DNA of 26,172 nt, taken from assembly GCA_905250885.1 (NCBI GenBank), contig CAJNOQ010002117.1, positions 1 through 26,172 of the forward strand, given 5' to 3'. Positions 1 to 9,000 of this stretch are shown here, piece after piece. Position 1 is the first letter of the stretch. Every line of letters starts with the position of its first letter. The notes beneath the pieces were generated by a model. That model was not told the origin of the DNA. It made no database searches and saw nothing but the letters and a program-made list of their open reading frames with translations. This stretch comes from Didymodactylos carnosus (taxonomy: Eukaryota; Rotifera; Eurotatoria; Philodinida; Philodinidae). The position numbers were made by a program, and so were the translations under genes.

Positions 1-33
1 TCGCTCTAGTATTTTGCCAGAAACAGAAAAAAG

Positions 34-220
34 GTTCGATTATTTTCGATTTCGAATAATCGAAGGTTCGAATATTTTCGATTTCGAATAATCGAAGTTC
101 GATTATGTTCGATTTCGAATAATCGAAGTTCGATTATGTTCGATTTCGAATAATCGAAGTTCGATTATGTTCGATTTCGAATAATCGAATTTCGATTATT
201 CGAATTTTAATCGAAATCGG
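34..220. repeat. 31-bp tandem repeat, five units plus a tail
   Basis: Five head-to-tail units at 34-65, 66-96, 97-127, 128-158 and 159-189 are followed by a diverged tail to about 220. The unit is built from TTCGATTAT and TTCGAATAATCGAA. The second is nearly its own reverse complement, so each unit can fold or pair with neighbours. Units 3 to 5 are identical to one another, which indicates recent homogenisation. This is a minisatellite or the inner edge of a longer array that starts left of the window. Confidence 0.93.
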
Positions 221-274
221 TGCATGCCTAGTCCTATTTGAAATGAGAAATAAACTTTGGTATCGTCGATCAAA

Positions 275-457
275 CACGTGGCGAAAGCGTGTGTATATAT
301 ATATATATACCTTTATATCACGTGGATAAGCACGTGAAACAATCTATCATTTGGGTGTAATCTATCCTTTTCTAACCTTTTTCTTCAAACGAAGAAACAT
401 GCTTCCTGTTGATTTTAGTTTTTAAAGCAAAGACATTATGATTGACCGACTCACGTG
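275..457. promoter_or_regulatory. Cluster of four CACGTG palindromes
   Basis: Exact CACGTG hexamers lie at 275-280, 319-324, 331-336 and 452-457. CACGTG is the canonical E-box bound by bHLH factors of the Myc/Max, USF and TFE families. Four copies in 183 bp of AT-rich DNA is far above chance. No start codon or exon of a convincing gene lies next to them, so a regulatory role is inference. The cluster could instead be part of a repeat. Confidence 0.4.
294..309. repeat. (TA)8 microsatellite
   Basis: An uninterrupted TA run of 16 bp lies between the first two CACGTG motifs. Confidence 0.9.
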
Positions 458-498
458 TAGTAATCGATCAAATATTTGATATATTAAATTTTCAGACA

Positions 499-815
499 TA
501 TCAATTCAGTCGAGAAATTTTAAAAGCTTGTTCGACCAAAGTTGATCTCAGATTTGGACTCGCCATAGTCGATTACCTTGTATACAACAAGTTTTGAATC
601 AGGGTACTCCGGAAAAAGTTTTCTCCATTGTTTTGCAAAAGAATTTTTTATGAAGTTCCTGGAGGAGACTAAGGGTTGAATGGGGCTGCGAAATTTTTCT
701 AGAGTATCCCGATTCACAATTTGTTACGTACAAGGTAACCGACTATGGAGAGTCTGAATCTGCGATCAGTTTTGGCCGAACAAGCTTTTAAAATTTCACG
801 CTTGAATGATATGAT
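499..815. repeat. Inverted repeat with coding-like arms
   Basis: The left arm (about 499-582) is the reverse complement of the right arm (about 729-815). Shared blocks include TACAAGGTAA, CGACTATGG and GAACAAGCTTTTAAAATTTC. Translated outward, both arms give nearly the same peptide tail: DYGESKSEINFGRTSF on the minus strand and DYGESESAISFGRTSF on the plus strand, each followed by a stop. Most changes between arms alter few residues, so this is probably a duplicated 3' end of an old gene or transposon ORF. I do not recognise the family. The minus-strand arm belongs to a 65-codon ORF (520-717). Confidence 0.6.
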
Positions 816-1508
816 AGAATGGGGTAAGTTAGAAGTTAGCACTTATAACGAGAGATCGATAGCACCTATTGCAGTTTCTGAATTTCTTTGTGATCGTATT
901 TTTTTCTCTCTCTTAGTACGAGTATATCAGTCGATATTGCACAAGATATATTTGAAAAGAATACTGAAGATAAAAAAGCCAATGAGAATTGTAACTACAA
1001 AAATCTGTACCATATCGTTTATTAGCAGATACAATTTTACAGCGTTTAGAAGAAAATCTTATTTTAAAACAAACTATGGCTGGTGATATATCTGTTTGAT
1101 CCACATTATAATAATAACATGTATATTCAAATTGCAGCTAATAAAATTCTTCTTTTTTGCACTTTTTTGGTTCGAATTTTTTTTCTTTCTCTGTCTGAAG
1201 GTGTGTTGTATCGATCAACGTACTTTTGTAAAAAACAAAAACTGTAAAAGAAAAAAAGAAAAGATTGTGATCAGACTAAATATGCGTTCTTTCATAAAGG
1301 TAGTGGTATTCCCCTGTCAACGATCAGATTTGTTCGTTGTAATAATGCACAAAATGCTGATTATCATCAAAACCATAATGTTGAGGGAAGGAAGGTGCAC
1401 ATTCAGTGTTTGCTATTTTTGCTCTGTTGGTTCTTCTTTCAAACCATTTAAATAGAATTGTTAATCAATTGTCTGTTCAATACCAAATTATAAAATTTAA
1501 CGTCTTTT
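816..1508. other. Non-coding stretch, nothing recognised
   Basis: Short ORFs on both strands here are rich in Lys, Ile and Phe, as expected from random AT-rich sequence. They have no recognisable motif or splice-linked partner. I see no RNA gene or repeat. Confidence 0.6.
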
Positions 1509-1650
1509 AATAATCACAAAATGATCCATGTTCATATGTTCTACCTAATACAACTTTTTGCTGTCAAGTGTCCTCAAAGAATGAAAGTATTTTTTTTTGT
1601 TGATTTTGTATTGGATAGAACAGATGAATGTGGATCATTTTGTGATTATT
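1509..1650. repeat. Foldback element with 45-bp arms
   Basis: The arms at 1509-1553 and 1606-1650 are reverse complements at 40 of 45 positions, separated by a 52-bp spacer. Each begins or ends with AATAATCACAAAATGATCCA or its complement. The structure is a long imperfect hairpin, as left by small foldback elements. A microRNA-like precursor is possible but the stem is long and the loop large. No terminal duplication is clear. Confidence 0.72.
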
Positions 1651-1783
1651 GAACCCTTTACACTCGAAGACACTTTTATTATAGCTGCAGCTGAAATAAC
1701 TACTGCATTGAAGCTTGCAGTTCTTCGGTACATCCCTGTTATATCTGGACTTAAGTGATGTTGCTTTACTGCGTGGATACATG

Positions 1784-2330
1784 ATGTCCCTGGGAAGGGA
1801 CATACGGGTGTAACGGCATGAATTTTGTATTTTTTTCATTGTTATTCCGAACTTCCTTTTTTGCCCTAGTATACCAGTATGAGTTTCAATTCTTTACTTA
1901 CTGGAAAAATTTTTGATAGAAACAAACGTTCAGACGTATTTTTCTTTAATTTTTCCAAAAACATCGTGCCGAACGCGTTTTTCAAATCAAGATGGTCCTA
2001 GGGGAGCTTCGAAACGAGCTTTTTTATCTCAATGATAGAAAAGTACGTTCGGATGCATCTTGCTTTTTAAAAAGCTGAAGGTAGTTTAGACGTCTCTCAA
2101 TTTTATTCAGTATTTTAAACGCACTTAGATGGATTTTTTATATCGATCAGAGAAAAACGCATTTACATTTGGCGGCGACGGCACAATAGTACTGGTTGCA
2201 TCTTTTTTCTTTATTCACTCATCGTCAGATGTGTAGCGAGTGGTCACAGAATGATCCACGCTAACAAGATGTCAAGATAAAAAATTCACTTTTCATGTCG
2301 TTACACCCGAATGTCCCTTCTAAGGGACAG
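1784..2330. mobile_element. 547-bp unit bounded by 37-bp inverted repeats (putative MITE)
   Basis: The block 1784-1820 and the reverse complement of 2294-2330 match at 32 of 37 positions. Each arm contains a small internal palindrome (TGTCCCT...AGGGACA) followed by CGGGTGTAACG and CATG. The interior holds no ORF of note. This is the structure of a non-autonomous inverted-repeat element. The TTACACCCG part and a TTAA beside the related third copy (2631-2653) recall piggyBac-type ends, but no TTAA pair flanks this unit, so the class is not assigned. Confidence 0.5.
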
Positions 2331-2630
2331 TGAATTCATAGTGCCTTTACGCAAAGAAGAATGCTGCAAAAATTTCTTCTTTGATTTCATTATAAAGTAC
2401 ATCCATACAACCAAAACTATCAACTACAAAATTAGAAAATGGTTTAAAAACAAAAATTCATTTCTGAACTTCATTCAATTTTAAAATTCAAAATATCGAA
2501 TTAAGATGGAAATTTTTCTTTCTTCTTTCAACCAAACGTTAGGCTACTCTATTTTTTTACATTAGTAATAATCTAGCTTTTTGGCTGATGATCCGTTCTT
2601 TTTATAAATCTATTATATCAACGTCCCTGG

Positions 2631-2653
2631 AAGGGATCGGCGGGTGTGAAGAG
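2631..2653 (+). repeat. Third copy of the GTCCCT / CGGGTGT motif
   Basis: This repeats the start of the block at 1784: GTCCCT, AAGGGA, then CGGGTGTGA, followed directly by GAGTTAA. It is in the same orientation as 1784. A weaker relative of the palindrome (CCCTCCTTAAGGGAC) lies at 4382-4396. Confidence 0.55.
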
Positions 2654-3681
2654 TTAAACGACGATAACTTTTTTATTGAACAGAGAATTAGTCAAAGAAG
2701 ATTTCAATACATCAAATAAATTGTCTTAAATGTTCTCTCTGATTGATTTAGTTTTTCTCTCGTTTTTGAAGCTCTGGTTCATTATGATTCAAGAGACTAT
2801 TTGATAACAAATGGTACTGATTCATATTCAATGATATTAAATTCAGAATTTATTGATGATGTAATTATTCCCGTTGATCGATCAGTGTTAGCAGGTCAAT
2901 CAACTTATTTTGAAAAATAAGAATTATTTCGTGTTTATTCCTTGAAGTTCTTTCGAATACAAATTGTTTGTTTTGTTGTAAGATGTCCGTAATTCAAACT
3001 TGAAGCAAACTTTTTTTGGACTTAATCATACATATTTTGGTTCATCTCGTCGAGCTGATCACGAATATCACGTTTTTACTTCTATTGAACTGCACCTTCG
3101 GGGAGAAAAACTCCAATTACGGAGAAGGTTGCAAAAATCCCAAACTTTTTTGTTTTCAGGAAAAACGTCATAACTTTTTTCGCTTTAGTCATGTAACTCT
3201 AGAGCCACTATTTGCAGATTCCTCATGAAAAACTGGTTCTCTGGATGATGTTCGCAAGTTCTTAAATGGCGCAATAAAAACATCATATTAGGAATCAGAA
3301 TAAAAAACTGAGTCGAATGACGTGTATTTCTTATCTTATCCAATTACTTTCATTTTTTTCGAATTTTCCGAAAATATGTCAGAATTTTTGTTCTTTCCTT
3401 CTGTTATTGACACCGAATAATACCCTCACTAATTAACGTTAATTTAGCCTACTCTATTAGCAGTCTACTCTACAGTCCCATTTGCAAAATAAGGACTCAA
3501 CAAAAGCATTTAAGCAATACCTCACCTGATAGAGAATCTCATGGGTTACAAGATCTGCTAGCTTAAGAGTTTTAGAATCCAATTCATTCATTAGAATTTT
3601 TTTATAACAGCCCCGTGCTCAAAAATTTAACAATATTTTTTTAAGTAATTAATGTTTTTGTCAGCTAAACAATGCCAGTAA
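2654..3681. other. Non-coding stretch, nothing recognised
   Basis: About 1 kb of AT-rich DNA with stops in all frames. The longest plus ORF (3016-3228) shows no recognisable motif. No splice-compatible exon chain, RNA gene or clear repeat was seen. Confidence 0.55.
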
Positions 3682-3735
3682 GCCGAAAAAACTTCAGAAC
3701 ATATACTTCGAAGTGTCCTCTACAAACAGGGAAAA
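3682..3735 (+). repeat. Direct repeat, copy 1
   Basis: Matches 4312-4368 in the same orientation, sharing CCGAAAAAA, ATATACTT, AAGTGTC and CTCTACAAAC-like blocks in the same order and spacing. The copies flank the foldback at 3786-4104. They may be the borders of a composite repeat of about 690 bp. Confidence 0.6.
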
Positions 3736-3785
3736 TTTAACAAAAAATTCAAAACTAAAAAATTTCTCTAATTTTTAGCTAAGTG

Positions 3786-4104
3786 AGAATACTTTTACAA
3801 CACCTTTAACCCAAGAAGGATTTTCAAGGGAAAGTGTGGGTGTGAAAGTTGTTTAGAATCAGATTCCCTTGAATATGAACGAGGGATTTTTCAAAATTCG
3901 TTAAACCAGACTTTTAAATTAAATTTTGCTAAAAATTTAAAAATTTTAAAAACCGTATTTTTCAATTTAAAAATCGAGTTTAATGAATTTTGAATTCATA
4001 TTCCAGGGAATCTGATTCTGAGCAACTTTCGTGCCCACACTTTTCCTTGAAAATGCTTTCTTTGAACGAAATTTGGTTCAAAGTGTTTTTAAAAATACTT
4101 GCTC
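3786..4104. repeat. Large foldback (palindromic) element
   Basis: A core arm at about 3820-3919 pairs with about 3963-4054. AGAATCAGATTCCC at 3855-3868 is the exact reverse complement of 4006-4019, and AGTGTGGG pairs with CCCACACT. Weaker pairing extends outward to about 3786 and 4104 with a small insertion on the right. The centre is a short A/T-rich loop. There is no coding capacity, so this is most likely a degenerate foldback or MITE-type insertion. Confidence 0.7.
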
Positions 4105-4311
4105 CAAAATGCCATCTGGCAGGTCAAAGCGGAATTTAGTCAAAGCTTGACCGAATTTTTTTATAGATACATCCTGATGTCCTCTATCGATTGACATCAC
4201 AAGCGAGGTTATATGTAGAAATCTGAAAATTTTATTAAACTTTTAAAAATAGAGCAAAACACCGAGACTAAACTTAAAAAATTATTCTCTCAAAAACTAC
4301 AGGTCCGGTAC

Positions 4312-4368
4312 CCGAAAAAAGTATTGAAATATATACTTTAAAGTGTCTTCTACAAACTCATAGGAAAA
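4312..4368 (+). repeat. Direct repeat, copy 2
   Basis: Second copy of the 3682-3735 repeat, with several substitutions and a few inserted bases. It is followed closely by the palindrome at 4382-4396. Confidence 0.6.
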
Positions 4369-4730
4369 ATCGAGTGGGGGACCCTCCTTAAGGGACAATG
4401 CGTGCCTCTAGAAGGGGAAAATAATTCTAACATCAAATATCAGTGAGTTTTAGTTAAGAAAGTAGTGAAAAAGTATATTTGCTGCAAAAACAGAAAGATT
4501 TTAGTACACAACATAAAAATAATTTCGATAAAAGTAAACCAAATATCACAGTTTTACGTATTATGTTCCTCTGTTTAAATATCAAACGAACTCTGAGCAA
4601 AGTTAGAGTACGCAAAAAAGAAGAAAACTCAATACCAATTTCCAAAGTAAATTGTGTATGTTTAATTCCAGAACTATATATTTTTTCTGCAAAAAATGAA
4701 AATTTAGGTGAAAATTCTATGTGTCTGCAC
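4369..4730. other. Non-coding stretch
   Basis: Contains the palindrome at 4382-4396 (CCCTCCTTAAGGGAC), related to those at 1784, 2294 and 2631. The overlapping plus and minus ORFs of about 90 codons (4454-4769) are complements of each other and show no recognisable motif. Confidence 0.5.
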
Positions 4731-4763
4731 ATGAAGGAGGGAGGAACTTTCTCCCTCCTTCAT
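4731..4763. repeat. Perfect 13-bp hairpin
   Basis: ATGAAGGAGGGAG at 4731-4743 is the exact reverse complement of 4751-4763, with a 7-base loop. It is GC-richer than its surroundings. It does not match the metazoan histone 3' stem-loop. Its function is unknown; it could be the end of a small inverted repeat or a structured RNA. Confidence 0.75.
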
Positions 4764-5626
4764 ACATGAAATCCTATTCATTTTAGCTACAATAGTAGGA
4801 TGATCGAAATTAGTTTATGCTGTTAGGTAAGATTATTTAATAAAAATTTATTTGATATAAAATAAAAAAAGCTTTTATGTTTTATAGAGTTTCGAAGAAT
4901 TTATCTAACATCAAAACATAACAAGAAGCACTTTCCAATGCAAAGCGTACTATACGCTAATTAAGATTAAACGATTACACATCGTAATTTAATTAAACGT
5001 ACCACATAAACTTAGTGTGTGTATAAGAATTATCTGACGCATTGAAACACTTGAGATATCAAGACAAAATGTCAACGTCATCGAGTACAGGATTCTGCAC
5101 TGCTGCTGATCCATAGAGTTGAATAACTTTTTTCTACATAATAATAACCAAGGAAACTTTTATAATAAAAAAGTTTTGGACTAAAACAACGAGAAAGTCA
5201 ATATCGTCCTTTAAGGACAAAAACGGAATATTTTAATAAATGATTATTCATTCGAAATATATGTAATTCTGTTTGTAATTTTTACTGTTCGATGGTCCAT
5301 TATACTACAAAGACACTTAGTGAAGGAAGAATGCACAATCTACGGTGGCTTATTATAAATTAGATAACAATTGTTTGTTTGCCCGATAACAAGAATAAAA
5401 TAGAATAAAGAGAAGCATCTACTCGAGAATAGATGAGTCGCCAGCCAGCAGTTTTATTTATTTTTTTACATTTAAAGTGGATAAAACAATAGATGTATTT
5501 CACTTTTGAGCTAATAAAGAATTGAGTGAAGGTTAAATTTGAAAAAAAACAAATTTTGAACAATGTTTTTCTTTTAGATATCTACGTTACTTATTTCTAA
5601 AAAATATCCTATCATGTTTAATAATA
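4764..5626. other. Upstream region of the MAM gene
   Basis: About 860 bp of AT-rich sequence with no coding signal. It should hold the promoter and 5' UTR of the gene starting at 5627, but no core promoter element stands out from the AT background, and the transcription start cannot be placed. Confidence 0.4.
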
Positions 5627-6055
5627 ATGTATAAATATTTGCTAACATTTGTTGCGTTCAACACTGTTATTGGTAAGTGGTTTAATCTATGAAAAATAAT
5701 TGTGAGCAAACACAAACTAAGGTCTAATTCAGTTAATAAATGTTTAATTAGTTGTGATAGATCAAGAGACCCCGATTGCCTTTTTTATTTTTATAAATGA
5801 CAAATTTTATACAGTTCAGAATCAAATTTATTTTAATAATTAAGTATTCATTCATTCTACACGTCGGATTGATGTTGTTGCTACTAAGCGAGTCTTAATT
5901 GTAACCTGTGCACTATCCACACTGTAGGATTTTCGTGACGTTCAATTAAAATTGAAGGATTTTTTTCGATTATTGTTAACATCTTTTATCTGTAGACTAT
6001 CGTTTGTTTATAGGAGCAACTAAAGTTATTACTGTTCATCATCCGTATGAAAGAG
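5627..6055 (+). other. Exons 1-2: signal peptide and N-terminal segment
   Basis: Exon 1 (5627-5672) begins [16 protein letters not shown], a short basic start followed by a hydrophobic core, and ends in a GTAAGT donor. Exon 2 (6014-6055) continues [13 protein letters not shown]. Signal peptidase cleavage is likely near VIGA or just after. The ATG at 5614 is in another frame and meets a stop within a few codons. Splicing of both exons is phase 1 and joins in frame to exon 3. Confidence 0.72.
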
Positions 6056-9000
6056 GTACGTATATATTCGTTTGTTTTAAAAAAATTTATTAGGAACATT
6101 TTCAATTTAGATAAATTAAACTCCACAATAGATGGAGACATTATTGGCTTATGTGACTTTGAAAATGATTTATGTTATTACAAAAATGATCTTCATTTAA
6201 AATCGAGATGGTTACGAACATCAACATCAACTATAGAATTTAAAGATCGTACAACTCGTTCATTGAACGGTAAGTCGATTTTTATATTCTTGAAAGACAA
6301 GATAAAAATGAATATATAAATTCAGAATAACTAAGAATCATGATAATAATGTAAGTTTTATTCAGAGAATAATTATGACATAAAACTCAATAGAATAAAA
6401 AAAGTCTAGAGTACTACTAAGTCATCCGTTTGTTCATTGAAATTGTTTGCATTTCGTGATTTTTTATCAGCGAGATTCAATAATCTGATTTCGCCTTGTG
6501 TTTGACTATTTTCATCTATAAGATTCATATAACCAAGTTGATTAAAAAATTGATCTTCAGTATTGATCAAATATCTTAAATTAGCCAATTCCATGTTGTT
6601 CAGTGGAAGCAATTATGGTGCTGTATACTCACGAAAAGATTTGTCGTCTACTTTTCTCACTGTTTTAAGTTTTCTCCATCAATGAGTAACACATTCGATT
6701 AGTGAATACATTATGTATGTACAAACGATAAAATATTTTGTTTCATATGGTCAATACGATTGAATATTGTGGATCTTAATTCAAATAATCACAACAAGAT
6801 ATAAAAACAAAATCAAATCAGCTATTATTGTTTATTATTTCTTTATAATCTTATATCACCTGTAACGAGTAACAAGGCTAACGTTGGATTTCTGCACGAT
6901 TCTGTTTACCTACTACTAATCATATCTAAAAAAATATCACCCAATTATGGATTATTAATGTATTCAAGGAAAGGCCTTTGCTATTAATACGTAACAGTAA
7001 ATTCTTGGATAGAATATTATTTGTCTACTAAAGAACGATTTTTACATTATACAGACGTATGTGAATCAGAATTATGCGACTTCATGGGTCATTATAAGAA
7101 TGGCGAATATTAGAGATTTTCTTTGAAATTTCCTCAGACACATTAATAATTACAATTTGTTGTATTGATATTACGTATAATTCATATGATTTGAAGATCT
7201 ATCATCGCTAAAATCAGTCACTTTTATCGATTTTTAAAATAGATCATATTCAACATGACAGATACCATTTGTGAAGCAAATAATAATGAATAAAACTAAA
7301 AACTACGATAACTTAAATCTTAGATAAGAGAGAGATAATAAATCAGATATTTTAGACTGAGAGATATCTTTGATGTACCACGAAGGAAGCGTAAAACTTC
7401 AAGGTGGAAAGGTAAGCACAAAAGTTTTCAACGCTAGAAAAGTTCAGCATAAGTACTGGTTTGTCACAAATTTGAAACAAAAGTACGAGCTGACAATCAA
7501 TTTGGCAGAAATGATTGTTTACGAACTACGCATGGCGCTATGTATAGATCATGTCCATAAGTATACAGCTGAATATGAAAGTGTCATCTTTTTCTCGACT
7601 TCGCAAACTTTTAATCAACTGTACTCTATGGCTTAACGTACCGACATATGCCCAAAGCACTCGCTTTCATCTGTATCACATGTCTGACCGAGAATTTTTG
7701 CCAATAACTCGAGTTGTTGAAATATGCTCCATATAAAAATAAACACATTTGATCTCCATATTGATTGTCAGTTCGTACTTCTGTTTCAAACCTATGACAA
7801 ACCAGTACTTATGGTGGTCTTTCCTAACGCCGAAATTTCCGTGCTTAACTTTCTTCGTGCTGAAGTTTCCATTTTCTACTAAGAATGCTTTGTACAATAA
7901 CTGATTATTGACCATTATATTTTTTTAGGCCATTATCTGTATCTGAAACCAAATTCCAATGGTCGTTTAATATCACCCATTATTGAACCATCCAAAAAGT
8001 TTACATCACAATGTGTACAATTTTTTTACTTATTACACGGTAGTACAATCAATAAGAGTGAATTGAAAATTTCTATAGAAAAACATGAACTAGTTTCTCT
8101 ATTATCCACAATTGATATTATCCAGAATGAGGAATGGATGATGACGAGTATTGAAATTACTCAAAATGAACACTATTCAATTATTATTGAAGGAAATACG
8201 TCTCAGGTAAGTTGACATAGTGAAAATAATATTCAATCTTAACAATATTAATCTGGGTGTTTAGACAACATTAGCTATCGACGATTTATTATTTTTAAAT
8301 CATCCATGTTCATTAGATTCGAATGAAAATATAAATACGCTTAAAAATTGGATTAAGACTGAAGATTCTACTTCATCATGGATATTTTCTAATGAAGCAG
8401 AAATAGTTGTAGAAGCAACTGGTTTTCGAACATTATCTCGATTACTCAGTCCATTCTCGCTAGCTGGTGGCAAATGTTTTACGTTTGACTATAGAATTGA
8501 TTCATCACCATCTTCTTCGATTAATATTGGTTTGAAACATACAAAACATTCTTCTCAAAAACTTTGGTCATCTTTGACTGATAGGATAAACGAAGGTTAT
8601 CGAACTGCACACATCTCATTCATTGCTAACGAACCATTTGCAGTGAGTTCATAGACAATTTCTTTTTCCATATTCTGATATTAAGTATTCTCTTTTAACT
8701 TACAGATCTATATTGACGGTATTCTATCTAAAAGTTCCTCAGGATCAATACATGTGCGATATGTACATCTCATGGATGGTATTTGTCAAACAGAAACGAT
8801 TGTTCAACGACAACAACGATCAATAAGACAGGCTTCCTTAATTGATTGCAGTTTTGAAAGAGATTTTTGTGGTTATATAAATGATACAGGAGCAGAAATC
8901 AGTTGGATTGCGTGTTATTCATTAAGAATGTGGCATAGAAATGTAAACATCCCCTCTCAAAAAACATTAATTTTGTCTACCATTACTGATTTCTCTCAAT

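Larger units (their letters stand above)
6270..7928 (+). other. Long intron 3 (1,659 bp)
   Basis: The donor GTAAGTCG follows phase 1 and the acceptor TTTTTTTAG precedes GHYLYL, restoring an Asn-Gly-His junction. It is roughly 27 times the typical intron of this gene. It contains a minus-strand ORF, a possible dead MAM exon and an inverted repeat, described separately. The size probably reflects insertions. Confidence 0.85.
6152..8309 (+). other. MAM1 (B-type)
   Basis: Exons 3 (6111-6269), 4 (7929-8206) and the start of 5 (8265-8642). It opens [14 protein letters not shown] and ends [13 protein letters not shown], with all four cysteines present. The usual TGPS-DHT segment is replaced by [11 protein letters not shown], so this domain is diverged. 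The intron inside it is by far the longest in the gene. The first Cys pair with Tyr two residues after C2 marks it as the B member of an incomplete first triad. Confidence 0.85.

Noticed and set aside
34..220. Regular repeats resembling a CRISPR array
   Set aside because: Units are adjacent with no unique spacers, the unit is low-complexity and palindromic, and the window is clearly eukaryotic.
745..1455. Plus-strand ORFs at 745-1086 and 1096-1455 as genes
   Set aside because: Beyond the repeat-derived start of the first, they are Lys/Ile/Phe-rich AT-sequence translations with no motif or coding signal.
4454..4769. Overlapping ORFs of about 92-96 codons on opposite strands
   Set aside because: Each is the other's complement, neither has a recognisable motif, and the plus one runs into the hairpin.
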